NCBI GenBank assembly: GCA_020845635.1
Contig: JADLFI010000004.1
Coordinates: forward strand, 1 to 64,000
DNA from: Bacteroidia bacterium
GTDB lineage: Bacteria; Bacteroidota; Bacteroidia; UBA4408
Length of the DNA stretch: 64,000 nucleotides
Reading direction: 5' to 3'
A model generated the notes under the pieces. That model worked only from the letters and a program-made list of their open reading frames with translations. It did not search any database and was not told the DNA's origin. This document shows, piece by piece, positions 9,215 to 17,749 of this stretch; positions within the stretch are counted from its first letter, which is position 1; each line of letters opens with the position of its first letter. The translations under genes were made by a program, and so were the position numbers.

Positions 9215-10123
9215 ATGAATAAATCAATGTTTGGGCATTTAAGTTTGTTAGCTGCAAATTTAATATACAGCATCAACTATTCTATAGCAAAAGATGTATT
9301 GGACAAATACATTCAACCTTCGGGTTTTATTTTGTTGAGGGTAGTTGGCGCAGGGATTTTATATTGGATTACTGCCTTTTTTATCCCGGGTCAAAGAATT
9401 GATAAAGAAGACCGATTCAGACTTTTCTTATGTGGTATATTTGGCATTGCCATCAATCAGTTATTGTTCTTCAAAGGTTTAAGTATTACTACACCCATCA
9501 ATGCCTCTATTATGATGGTATGTACTCCTATATTAGTACTTATTATGGGCTATATCTCTTTATCCGAAAGATTCTCATTAATACGAATTACAGGTGTATT
9601 TATTGGTTTGGCAGGGGCTGTTTACTTAATTTTGAGTTCATCAGGAAAAGGAAATTTTGGAACGGTTAACTGGGGAGATTTATTTGTTTTAATTAACGCC
9701 TGTTCGTGGGGGCTTTATTTAATATTGGTAAAACCTTTAATGCAAAAATATCATACCATAACCGTAATTAAATGGGTTTTCCTGGTAGGGTTTTTTATGG
9801 TATTACCTTTCGGGTTCAATGAACTGCAAGATGTGAAATGGGCGAATTTTCCTCAGTATGCCTTATGGGAAGTGGTTTTTGTGGTTTTTTTGTCAACATA
9901 TTTGGCTTATATATTAAATACTTATGCGCTTAAAAGTTTAAGCCCAACCATTGCCGGAACATATATTTACTTGCAGCCCCTGTTAACCGCTTTGTTTGCA
10001 GTTATCGTTGGGCAGGACAATATTGATTATATAAAAATAATCTCAACCTTACTTATTTTTACTGGCGTTTATTTAACCAGCATTAATACCGTTAAACCTC
10101 TTGAAATTAAAGAAAAGCAGTAA
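9215..10123 (+). CDS. EamA/DMT family transporter
   Basis: A 302-residue membrane protein with about ten hydrophobic segments in two EamA halves (residues about 5-140 and 155-295), as in drug/metabolite exporters of the RhaT/YdcZ type. Typical features are INQLLFFKGLSITTPINAS in the first half, and LSTYLAYILNTYALKSLSP with TYIYLQPLL in the second. The substrate is not visible. The ATG at 9215 lies 55 bases after the Spx/ArsC-like gene on the same strand; a TTG at 9194 is possible but less likely. Confidence 0.85.
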   Translation: MNKSMFGHLSLLAANLIYSINYSIAKDVLDKYIQPSGFILLRVVGAGILYWITAFFIPGQRIDKEDRFRLFLCGIFGIAINQLLFFKGLSITTPINASIMMVCTPILVLIMGYISLSERFSLIRITGVFIGLAGAVYLILSSSGKGNFGTVNWGDLFVLINACSWGLYLILVKPLMQKYHTITVIKWVFLVGFFMVLPFGFNELQDVKWANFPQYALWEVVFVVFLSTYLAYILNTYALKSLSPTIAGTYIYLQPLLTALFAVIVGQDNIDYIKIISTLLIFTGVYLTSINTVKPLEIKEKQ

Positions 10124-10684
10124 AATAACTTGAAGGGCATACAGTAGGGAGAATATGATGTTTAAAAATATTTTTTTTATGACTTGTTTAAAGTACTTAT
10201 CCAATTTTAAAATGTACCGCCCAACTATTTCTCAGGCTTTAATTTCTTTTGTATAAACTTTTGCATTCCTAAAGCTAAGTTTATTTCTTCATGTTTTCTA
10301 TAAATCTTTATAAAGCAATTACCGGTAGGCATTTAACACAAGCTTTCAACATTTAGCAAAGGAAATTTCTTGTAAAATAGTTATCATCTTAAATAGACTA
10401 CACCATTTACTATGTACCTAAATTATCTTTTGTAATGATAATATAGAAATTAAAGCAGTTAGGTTTAATTTGTTTGATAATTTCTTTTCCAACTAACTGA
10501 TGAAGTAGGAAGCTAAACGATTATTATTTCTATACGAAAAGTTTATTGTAAACAACTGTTTTTACAACTTCTTATTTAATCTTCAATCTTTCTTAGGTTT
10601 TAGTTTATGATATTTTCTACGATGATATTAACAACTACATTTATATTTAAAAATATAAAAGTTGGTGCGCAAAACAATATAAAA
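10124..10684. other. 561-base intergenic region without a convincing gene
   Basis: The region between the convergent EamA and recQ genes is AT-rich. It holds only one protein-like short frame, a 35-codon minus-strand ORF at 10225-10332 that starts MPTGNC and ends KLKPEK. No strong terminator hairpin, RNA gene or repeat was recognised. It may be the remnant of a decayed gene. Confidence 0.4.
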
Positions 10685-12886
10685 TTAATGACCTAATTCT
10701 GCAATAAATTTAATACGCATTAATCGAATTTCTTCTTCATTATAATCTTCTTCACCCAATTCTTTTAAAGCTACATCAATACTATCGGTTTCAGATTCTC
10801 TGAAATATTCATAAATCTCTTCTTGCTTATCTTCATCAATAACACTATTAATATAGTAATTAATATTTACTTTAGTTCCTGACGACACGATACTTTCAAT
10901 CTCACTAATTACTTCGTCCATCGTCATACCTTTTGCTTTGGCAATATCAGTTAGCGACAATTTTCTGTCTATACTTTGAATAATATAAACCTTGGCACCA
11001 CTTTTATTTACTACCGATTTAACTACCATATCCATAGGGCGAGTAATTTCATTCTCTTCTACATATTTTGCAATTAAATCAATAAATTCTTTCCCAAAAC
11101 GCATAGCCTTTCCGGCACCTACCCCTGTAATCTGTTTCATTTCGTCCATAGTTATTGGGTACTGTATGGACATGTCTTCTAACGAAGGGTCTTGAAATAC
11201 TACGTACGGAGGTACGTTCTGTTTTTTGGCAATTTTTTTCCTTAAATCTTTTAATAGGGCAAACAATGTTTCATCGGCTGCTCCTCCTCTTTGTCCGGAG
11301 CCATTGGTAATAATATCATCATCATCACCTGATGACTCATAATCAATATCTCGTGTAAACAATATACTGTGTGGGTTTTCTAAAAACTCTTTACCTTTTT
11401 CTGTTAGACCTAGTAAACCATAATTTTCAATATCTTTTTTCAGGTAGTTATTTACTAATGCTTGGCGAATTACGGCAACCCAATACTTCTCATCTTCATT
11501 TGAGCCTTTCCCAAATACTTCAAGACCTTCATGTTTATATGATTTGGTAGCTGCGTTTTTCTGACCAATTAATACATTTACAACATGTTTTGATTTGAAT
11601 TTTTCTTTTATGCACATCACCGTGTCAAGTACTAAAGATAAACTATCTTCAGCTTCAAACTTTTGCTTAGGGTGACGGCAATTGTCGCACATAGAGTTGC
11701 ATTTGTTCTCATTGTACTCTTCTCCAAAATAATGCAGTAATGTTTTTCTTCGGCATACTGATGATTCAACATAACCTACGGTTTCTTGAAGTAACTGCTT
11801 TCCTATTTCTTGTTCGGCCACCGGCTTACCTTTCATAAACTTTTCGAGCTTTACAATATCATCATAATGATAAAAAGCAATACAGTTACCTTCACCTCCA
11901 TCACGTCCCGCACGTCCTGTTTCCTGATAATAGCCTTCAAGCGACTTTGGAACATCATGATGTATTACATATCTCACATCGGGTTTATCAATACCCATTC
12001 CAAAGGCAATTGTTGCTACAATAACCTCAGCTTCTTCCATCAAAAACATATCTTGGTGTAATGCTCTTGTGCTTGCATCAAGTCCTGCGTGGTAAGGTAA
12101 AGCACGTATTCCGTTAACTTTAAGTGTTTCTGCTATTTCTTCAACTTTTTTGCGGCTTAAACAATATACAATTCCTGATTTGCCGGAGTTTTGTTTAATA
12201 TATTTAATGATTTCTTTTATAACATCTTGCTTTGGCCTTACCTCATAATAGAGATTAGAGCGATTAAAAGAAGATTTAAAAACATTAGCATTATTCATGT
12301 TTAATGTTTTAATAATATCTTGTTGTACCTTTGGTGTGGCAGTTGCTGTTAAGGCTATTATAGGTACTGCTCCTATTTGCTCAATAATTGGTCTTAATCT
12401 TCGGTATTCAGGTCTAAAATCATGCCCCCATTCTGATATACAATGGGCTTCATCAATAGCAAAAAAAGAAATATTTATATCTCGCAAAAAATTTATATTT
12501 TCTTCTTTAGTTAAAGATTCCGGGGCAACATACAACAACTTGGTTTTTCCTTCGGAAATATCTTTTTTTACTTTTGTAATTTCTGATTTTGTTAGCGAGG
12601 AATTCATGAAGTGTGCTATCCCATCTTCGGTGCCAAAGTTTCTAATGGCATCAACCTGATTCTTCATTAAAGCAATAAGCGGTGAAATAATTATAGCTGT
12701 ACCCAGACTTATTAATGCAGGTAATTGATAGCACATGCTTTTACCACCACCGGTTGGCATTATAACAAAAGTATCTTTGCCGCTTAGTAAGCTTGTAATA
12801 ATTGCTTCCTGTTCACCTTTAAAGCTATCAAATCCAAAGTATTTATGCAAAGATTCATTAAGTGATACAGTTTCTATATCTGACAT
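10685..12886 (-). CDS. recQ: ATP-dependent DNA helicase RecQ
   Basis: A 733-residue 3'-5' DNA helicase used in recombination and fork repair. Walker A (PTGGGKS, residues 44-50) and the DEAH box (AIDEAHCISEWGHDFRPEYR, about 140-160) are followed by the helicase C domain with ATIAFGMGIDKPDVR and QETGRAGRDG. The RecQ zinc-binding cysteines are in CRRKTL and CNSMCDNC (about 378-405), then come a winged-helix RQC region and an HRDC domain (about 520-600). The C-terminal ~110 residues are acidic and helical, like the extension of Bacteroidota RecQ proteins. The ATG start at 12886 faces the kpsF-type gene divergently across 129 bases. Confidence 0.95.
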   Translation of the reverse strand: MSDIETVSLNESLHKYFGFDSFKGEQEAIITSLLSGKDTFVIMPTGGGKSMCYQLPALISLGTAIIISPLIALMKNQVDAIRNFGTEDGIAHFMNSSLTKSEITKVKKDISEGKTKLLYVAPESLTKEENINFLRDINISFFAIDEAHCISEWGHDFRPEYRRLRPIIEQIGAVPIIALTATATPKVQQDIIKTLNMNNANVFKSSFNRSNLYYEVRPKQDVIKEIIKYIKQNSGKSGIVYCLSRKKVEEIAETLKVNGIRALPYHAGLDASTRALHQDMFLMEEAEVIVATIAFGMGIDKPDVRYVIHHDVPKSLEGYYQETGRAGRDGGEGNCIAFYHYDDIVKLEKFMKGKPVAEQEIGKQLLQETVGYVESSVCRRKTLLHYFGEEYNENKCNSMCDNCRHPKQKFEAEDSLSLVLDTVMCIKEKFKSKHVVNVLIGQKNAATKSYKHEGLEVFGKGSNEDEKYWVAVIRQALVNNYLKKDIENYGLLGLTEKGKEFLENPHSILFTRDIDYESSGDDDDIITNGSGQRGGAADETLFALLKDLRKKIAKKQNVPPYVVFQDPSLEDMSIQYPITMDEMKQITGVGAGKAMRFGKEFIDLIAKYVEENEITRPMDMVVKSVVNKSGAKVYIIQSIDRKLSLTDIAKAKGMTMDEVISEIESIVSSGTKVNINYYINSVIDEDKQEEIYEYFRESETDSIDVALKELGEEDYNEEEIRLMRIKFIAELGH

Positions 12887-13015
12887 TTTATTTTCAATAT
12901 TTAATGAGAATGATTAATAAAAAAAATTGTGCTAATTTGCAGTTGTAAAGATATAATAAATTGTGATGAATCAAAGAAAAAAAATATATAATTTTATATC
13001 AAAATATATTAATAA

Positions 13016-13981
13016 TTGAAAACTACCGACCAAATTAAGGCAATAGCTTACTCAGCTATCAAAACCGAAGCTCAAAGTATTGGTACTTTGTTAAATTATA
13101 TTGACGATAATTTTAGCGCTGCAGTGCAAGAAATATATCAATCAAAAGGACGTGTAATAGTTACCGGAGTGGGCAAAAGCGCAATAATTGCACAAAAAAT
13201 TACGGCTACCTTTAATTCTACTGGCACACCCTCTGTTTTTATGCACGCTGCCGATGCTGTTCATGGCGATTTGGGAATTATTCAGAACCCCGATATTATT
13301 ATTTGTGTGTCAAAAAGCGGAAATACTCCTGAAATTAAAGTGTTGGTGCCATTGTTAAAAAATGCCGGAAATAAACTAATAGCTTTGGTTGGGAATGTAA
13401 ATTCATACTTAGCCCAACAAGCCGATTATATAATTAATTGCACCGTTGAGAAAGAAGCTTGCCCTAATAACTTGGCACCTACCAGCAGTACTACTGCCCA
13501 ACTGGTAATGGGCGATGCACTTGCTATATGCCTTTTGGAATGTCGTGACTTTAATAGTAGTGATTTTGCCCGGTTTCATCCTGGAGGTGCCTTAGGAAAG
13601 AAATTGTATTTAAAAGTTGGTGATTTGGCAGCACTAAATCAAAACCCTAAGGTAAATATTCATGACTCTATAAAGAAGGTAATAGTTGAAATATCTTCAA
13701 AAAGGCTTGGAGCTACTGCAGTTTTAGACAATGAAAAATTAGTTGGAATTATTACCGATGGAGATATACGCAGAATGATGGAAAGATATGATAATATTAA
13801 AGAAATAGTGGCTTTAGATATAATGAGTAATAATCCTAAAACCATTGATGTTGATGAGCTTGCTATTAATGCTTTAAGTATTATGCAAAAAAGTAATATT
13901 TCTCAGATAATTGTTACCAAGCAAGGTGCTGTTGCCGGATTTGTTCATTTGCACGACCTGTTAAAAGAAGGTATAATTTAA
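13016..13981 (+). CDS. KpsF/GutQ family arabinose-5-phosphate isomerase (TTG start)
   Basis: A 321-residue sugar-phosphate isomerase that interconverts ribulose-5-P and arabinose-5-P, the first committed step towards KDO in LPS. The SIS domain (residues about 35-165) shows VTGVGKSAIIAQKI, HAADAVHGDLG and CVSKSGNTPEIK. Two CBS domains follow (about 205-320) with GIITDGDIRRMM. The start is TTG at 13016: an in-frame TAA at 13013-13015 immediately precedes it, and the next in-frame ATG lies deep inside the SIS domain. The MBL-fold and pth genes follow within 11 bases and by overlap, so the three form an operon. Confidence 0.92.
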   Translation: MKTTDQIKAIAYSAIKTEAQSIGTLLNYIDDNFSAAVQEIYQSKGRVIVTGVGKSAIIAQKITATFNSTGTPSVFMHAADAVHGDLGIIQNPDIIICVSKSGNTPEIKVLVPLLKNAGNKLIALVGNVNSYLAQQADYIINCTVEKEACPNNLAPTSSTTAQLVMGDALAICLLECRDFNSSDFARFHPGGALGKKLYLKVGDLAALNQNPKVNIHDSIKKVIVEISSKRLGATAVLDNEKLVGIITDGDIRRMMERYDNIKEIVALDIMSNNPKTIDVDELAINALSIMQKSNISQIIVTKQGAVAGFVHLHDLLKEGII

Positions 13982-13992
13982 TTAACATAACT

Positions 13993-14637
13993 ATGGCGTT
14001 ACATTTAAAGTGGTTTACATTTAATCCTTTTAGTGAAAATACTTATGTTCTTTATAGCGACAATAAAGAATGTATAATTTTTGATCCCGGATGTTCAAAT
14101 GCTGATGAAGAAAGTACTATTATAACTTTCTTGAACGAAAAGAATCTTGTTCCACAACGATTGCTGCTGACACATGCGCATATTGATCATGTAATGGGTG
14201 TACGATTCATTTCCAGAAAATTTGGACTAAAGCCGGAGTTACATATTTTAGATTTGCCTATATACGAAACGGCCGGAAGCATTGCCAAGATGTATGGTTT
14301 GCCTTTTCAGCAAGGACCTGCTCCTGACTACTTTTTGGAGGAGAGCAATACCATTGAGATTGATGGTCAACAATTATCCATCCTATTTACTCCGGGACAC
14401 TCGCCCGGAAGTATTTGTTATTACAGCGCATCCAATAATTTTATAATTAGTGGCGATGTACTTTTTAATGGAAGTATAGGTCGTACTGATTTGCCCGGAG
14501 GTGACTTTAATACTTTAAGCAATAGCATAAAAAGTAAATTGTATGTACTGCCCGAAAACACCCGAGTTTTTGCGGGGCATGGCGAAAGTACAACCATAGG
14601 AAATGAGAAATTAAATAATCCATTTGTAAGAGCATGA
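13993..14637 (+). CDS. MBL-fold metal-dependent hydrolase (glyoxalase II-like)
   Basis: A 214-residue metallo-beta-lactamase-fold hydrolase. The metal motif HAHIDH is at residues 61-66. The further ligands are the His of HSPGS, the Asp of SGDVLF and the His of FAGHGEST, so the two-metal site is complete. It resembles YcbL/GloB-like enzymes that hydrolyse thioesters such as S-lactoylglutathione, but lacks the GloB C-terminal substrate domain; the substrate is therefore open. It lies 11 bases after the isomerase gene, and its stop overlaps the pth start (ATGA). Confidence 0.88.
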   Translation: MALHLKWFTFNPFSENTYVLYSDNKECIIFDPGCSNADEESTIITFLNEKNLVPQRLLLTHAHIDHVMGVRFISRKFGLKPELHILDLPIYETAGSIAKMYGLPFQQGPAPDYFLEESNTIEIDGQQLSILFTPGHSPGSICYYSASNNFIISGDVLFNGSIGRTDLPGGDFNTLSNSIKSKLYVLPENTRVFAGHGESTTIGNEKLNNPFVRA

Positions 14638-15200
14638 GCAAGTTTTTAATTGCATGTTTAGGAAATGTAGGCCCTGAATATGAAAATACACGACATAATA
14701 TAGGTTTTAAAGTAGCAGATTATTTATGCGCAAAACACAAGGTAACATTTAACTTGGAGCGACTTGCCTTTAAAACTGAAATTAAATTGAAAGGTAAAAC
14801 CATGATTATTATTAAACCCACTACGTATATGAATTTGAGTGGGAAGGCTGTAAATTATTGGCTACAGACAGAGAAAATAAATACTGATAAATTATTGGTA
14901 GTTGCTGATGATATAGCTTTACCTTTTGGTACTTTGCGGATAAAGCCTAAGGGGAGTGATGGTGGGCATAATGGGTTAAAAAATATTCAGGAAAGTTTAG
15001 CGAGTGATGTTTATGCCAGATTGAGATTTGGAATAGGCAATAACTTTAGCAAAGGTAAACAAGTTAATTATGTTCTGGGAGAGTGGGCAACAGAAGAGTT
15101 TCAAGAACTTTCTGACAGAATAATAAAAGCTGCCGATATGATAGAAAGCTTTTGTTTAGCAGGAATGCAGTTTACAATGACTAACTTTAACAATAAATAA
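14634..15200 (+). CDS. pth: Peptidyl-tRNA hydrolase
   Basis: A 188-residue Pth that frees tRNA from drop-off peptidyl-tRNA. The family residues are visible: N11 in CLGNVGPEYENTRHN, catalytic His21, the PTTYMNLSG segment (about 62-70) and the DDIALPFGTLRIKPKG...GGHNGLKN block (about 93-120). The ATG overlaps the stop of the MBL-fold gene by four bases, a sign of translational coupling. Length is normal for the family. A hairpin at 15201-15232 closes the operon. Confidence 0.95.
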   Translation: MSKFLIACLGNVGPEYENTRHNIGFKVADYLCAKHKVTFNLERLAFKTEIKLKGKTMIIIKPTTYMNLSGKAVNYWLQTEKINTDKLLVVADDIALPFGTLRIKPKGSDGGHNGLKNIQESLASDVYARLRFGIGNNFSKGKQVNYVLGEWATEEFQELSDRIIKAADMIESFCLAGMQFTMTNFNNK

Positions 15201-15232
15201 AAACACCTTCTTGTAATTTCAAAAAGGTGTTT
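15201..15232 (-). terminator. Hairpin between pth and the small acidic gene
   Basis: A perfect 9-bp inverted repeat, AAACACCTT (15201-15209) and AAGGTGTTT (15224-15232), with a 14-base loop. Read on the minus strand it is followed by a T-rich run, so it fits termination of the small gene that ends at 15276. In the plus direction it directly follows the pth stop codon and may also act there. Confidence 0.65.
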
Positions 15233-15275
15233 AAAGTAATATTAAACAAGCAATATCAAAGTCCGGATTTATTGT

Positions 15276-15509
15276 TTAGAAATCATCATCATCGTCCTCA
15301 TGAGATAAATCTAAATCGTCAAAGTCGTTAAAATTTGTAATATCGTCATCAAACAAATCATCATCCTCTTCAAAAAAGCTTGGATTTTTGGTACGTTTTA
15401 CTTCTTTTGACTTAATCGGCTTTAGTTTTAATGGTTTTTTTCCTTCCGATTCACTCATTAAATTTTTCTTGCCTGTGGCGGCTTTCTTTGAACTGTTTGG
15501 TTTTTTCAT
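15276..15509 (-). CDS. Small charge-polarised hypothetical protein
   Basis: A 77-residue protein that I do not recognise. Its N-terminal half is rich in lysine and serine (MKKPNSSKKAATGKKN, later KLKPIKSKEVKRTK). Its C-terminal 30 residues are almost all Asp, Glu and Phe, ending DDDDDF. There is no signal peptide, TM segment or cysteine pair. The profile suggests a disordered protein, perhaps binding nucleic acid or a basic partner, but this is speculation. The frame is open up to 15551; the ATG at 15509 was preferred because the upstream residues (MYNCDKNYC...) look untranslated. A hairpin lies directly downstream. Confidence 0.6.
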   Translation of the reverse strand: MKKPNSSKKAATGKKNLMSESEGKKPLKLKPIKSKEVKRTKNPSFFEEDDDLFDDDITNFNDFDDLDLSHEDDDDDF

Positions 15510-15904
15510 GACAAACTTAGTAATACAATAATTTTTATCGCAATTATACATTTTTTTTGAAAAACAAGTTACGTTTTTAAATCACTTTTTTTTAAAAAAG
15601 ATTTATTATATATTGTTTCTAAATATCTTGTGTTTATTGAACGAGTTTGGATGGTTAATTTTTATTCAACCTTAAAAAGCATTAATAGTGTCATAATTAT
15701 TATTTGATAAAGGATTACAAAATACTGATTTATGTTTGTAATATGCTGTTAATTAGCGTAATATATTTGTATTTTAAAAAAGTATGATGCTAATAATTAT
15801 ATAAATTCTGTATAAATATTACAAAACACGGTCAACTTTGGTTTAAAATTCAATTTTTACTTAAATTAGGAAATCGAAAAAGCTACCTTTGCAAAAAAAT
15901 TTTT
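15510..15904. other. Divergent AT-rich promoter region
   Basis: About 395 bases between the divergent small acidic gene and the enoyl-CoA hydratase gene. Very AT-rich, with no coding frame of note. The one recognised signal is the TACCTTTG box at 15884-15891. No RNA gene or strong hairpin was seen. Confidence 0.45.
15884..15891 (+). promoter_or_regulatory. Putative -7 box (TACCTTTG) of the enoyl-CoA hydratase gene
   Basis: TAnnTTTG match ending 13 bases before the ATG at 15905, implying a very short leader. It would also drive rlmN, 9 bases downstream of that gene. Confidence 0.5.
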
Positions 15905-16657
15905 ATGGAATACGTACAAATTCAAACCAACAACAAAATAGCTACTATAGAGTTTTTTCACCCGCAAAGTAATAGCTTACCGGGTTCTCTATTAAATAAG
16001 TTAGCCGAAACTATACTGCAAGCCGGACAAAATAACGATATTCATGTTATAGTTTTAAAAAGTGCCGGTAATAAAGCATTTTGCGCAGGCGCTAGTTTTG
16101 ATGAATTAATAAACATAAAAGATGAGAATATAGGAAGGGAATTTTTTTCAGGATTTGCCAAAGTAATAAACGCTATACGCAAAGTGCCAAAATTTGTAAT
16201 AGCCCGTGTACAGGGGAAGGCTGTTGGTGGTGGGGTAGGAGTGGCTGCGGCAGCTGACTTTACCATTGCTTTAAATACTGCCTCAATAAAACTTAGCGAG
16301 TTGGCGGTGGGCATTGGGCCATTTGTGGTTGGGCCGGCTGTTGAGCGCAAAATTGGGACTTCAGCATTTACTTCTTTATCTATAAATGCTACCGAGTGGC
16401 AAAGTGCCGAATGGGCTTGTGCCAAGGGGTTGTACGCACAAGTATGTTCTTCAGAAGAGGAGCTTGATAAGAACGTAAATGCTTTGGCCGAAAGGTTAAG
16501 CAAAAGCAATCCGGAGGCTATGATGATGTTAAAGAAAATATTTTGGGAAGGAACAGAAAATTGGGATACCCTACTTGCTGAAAGAGCTGCTATGAGTGGG
16601 AAATTAGTGCTGAGCGAATTTACCGTTAAAGCAATAAATTCTTTTAAGAGTAAATAA
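15905..16657 (+). CDS. Enoyl-CoA hydratase/isomerase family protein
   Basis: A 250-residue crotonase-fold protein. The two oxyanion-hole segments are clear: FCAGASFDEL (about residues 61-70) and GKAVGGGVGVAAAADFTIA (about 105-124). The SELAVGIGPFVVGP stretch lines the acyl pocket. It would hydrate or isomerise an acyl-CoA. Together with the dehydrogenase at 502-1659 it could serve beta-oxidation or phenylacetate breakdown, but the two genes are 14 kb apart and the link is only by family. The rlmN gene follows after 9 bases. Confidence 0.87.
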   Translation: MEYVQIQTNNKIATIEFFHPQSNSLPGSLLNKLAETILQAGQNNDIHVIVLKSAGNKAFCAGASFDELINIKDENIGREFFSGFAKVINAIRKVPKFVIARVQGKAVGGGVGVAAAADFTIALNTASIKLSELAVGIGPFVVGPAVERKIGTSAFTSLSINATEWQSAEWACAKGLYAQVCSSEEELDKNVNALAERLSKSNPEAMMMLKKIFWEGTENWDTLLAERAAMSGKLVLSEFTVKAINSFKSK

Positions 16658-16666
16658 GTAACATAA

Positions 16667-17740
16667 ATGAGTCAGCATTTAATTGATATACGGAGTTTAA
16701 GTTTAAACGAGCTTATTGAAGCAATGGCTTTAGAAGGACAAAAGCCCTTTCGAGCCAAGCAGATATACGAATGGTTGTGGAAAAACACGGCTACTACATT
16801 TAATGAAATGACTAATCTCTCGGTAGAGCTGAGGGAGCTGCTCCAAAATAAATTTATTATCAGACCGGTTACTGTTTCAGAATATCAGGTAAGTAGTGAT
16901 AAAACTATAAAAAATGCATTTAAACTTTATGATGGAAGTGTAATTGAAGGAGTACTTATACCTACTGCCGGAGGCAGAATGACAGCCTGTATATCTTCGC
17001 AAGTTGGGTGCTCTCTAAGTTGTGAGTTTTGTGCTACCGGCAAACTTAAACTTTTACGCAATATTAATTCCGATGAAATTTTTGACCAAGTAAAATTGTT
17101 ACATCAGCAAAGTTTAGATTTTTACGGAAAGCCTATCTCTAATGTAGTATATATGGGTATGGGCGAACCATTGTTAAACTATAAAAACGTATTAAGATCG
17201 GTTGAGTTATTAACTTCTCATCAGGGTTTAGGTTTAGCCCCTAAACGTATTACTGTTTCTACTGCCGGAATTGCTAAGATGATAAAAAAGTTGGGAGATG
17301 ACCAGGTAAAATTTCATTTGGCGCTTTCGTTGCATGCCGCTAATGAAGAGAAACGAAGTAAGATAATGCCAATTAATGAGCAAAATTCTTTAGAATCTTT
17401 AGCAGAAGCTATCAATTACTTTTATGAGAAAACCAAAGAACGAATTACTTTGGAGTACATTGTTTTCAAGGACTTTAATGATTCAATAAAGGATGCTGAT
17501 GAATTGATTAAGTTTTATTATAGAATTAAAGCCAAAGTAAATATTATTGAATATAACCCTATTGACGGAGGGCAATTTCAACAAACCACACCTGAAAGAC
17601 TTGAGGCTTTTGCCAGGCATTTACAAAATCATAAGGTTATTGTTAATATACGCAGAAGCAGAGGAAAAGATATTGATGCAGCCTGTGGTCAGTTGGTTAA
17701 TAAGAATAATACCGTTGCCGAGCGCGTTTTTAAGAAGTAA
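16667..17740 (+). CDS. rlmN: 23S rRNA (adenine(2503)-C(2))-methyltransferase RlmN
   Basis: A 357-residue radical-SAM methyltransferase that modifies A2503 of 23S rRNA, and A37 of some tRNAs in characterised members. The 4Fe-4S cluster cysteines are C115, C119 and C122 in CSLSCEFC. The methyl-carrying cysteine corresponds to C340 in AACGQL. VYMGMGEPLLNY and ITVSTAGIAKMI are further signature strands. The gene sits 9 bases after the enoyl-CoA hydratase gene. Its stop codon is buried in a hairpin shared with the convergent histidine kinase gene. Confidence 0.95.
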   Translation: MSQHLIDIRSLSLNELIEAMALEGQKPFRAKQIYEWLWKNTATTFNEMTNLSVELRELLQNKFIIRPVTVSEYQVSSDKTIKNAFKLYDGSVIEGVLIPTAGGRMTACISSQVGCSLSCEFCATGKLKLLRNINSDEIFDQVKLLHQQSLDFYGKPISNVVYMGMGEPLLNYKNVLRSVELLTSHQGLGLAPKRITVSTAGIAKMIKKLGDDQVKFHLALSLHAANEEKRSKIMPINEQNSLESLAEAINYFYEKTKERITLEYIVFKDFNDSIKDADELIKFYYRIKAKVNIIEYNPIDGGQFQQTTPERLEAFARHLQNHKVIVNIRRSRGKDIDAACGQLVNKNNTVAERVFKK

Positions 17741-17749
17741 TTTCTTAAA
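17729..17749. terminator. AT-rich bidirectional hairpin over two stop codons
   Basis: Arms TTTAAGAA (17729-17736) and TTCTTAAA (17742-17749) with a 5-base loop. It covers the stop codons of both convergent genes (rlmN TAA 17738-17740 and the kinase stop at 17745-17747). With A/T-only arm ends it is a weak but symmetrical terminator candidate. Confidence 0.5.

Noticed and set aside
12966-12992. Nine-codon leader peptide upstream of the arabinose-5-phosphate isomerase gene
   Set aside because: It is very short and Lys/Asn-only by AT bias, and no attenuator-like hairpins follow.
16042-16509. 155-residue antisense frame inside the enoyl-CoA hydratase gene
   Set aside because: It has no family signature and mirrors the codon pattern of the real gene on the other strand.
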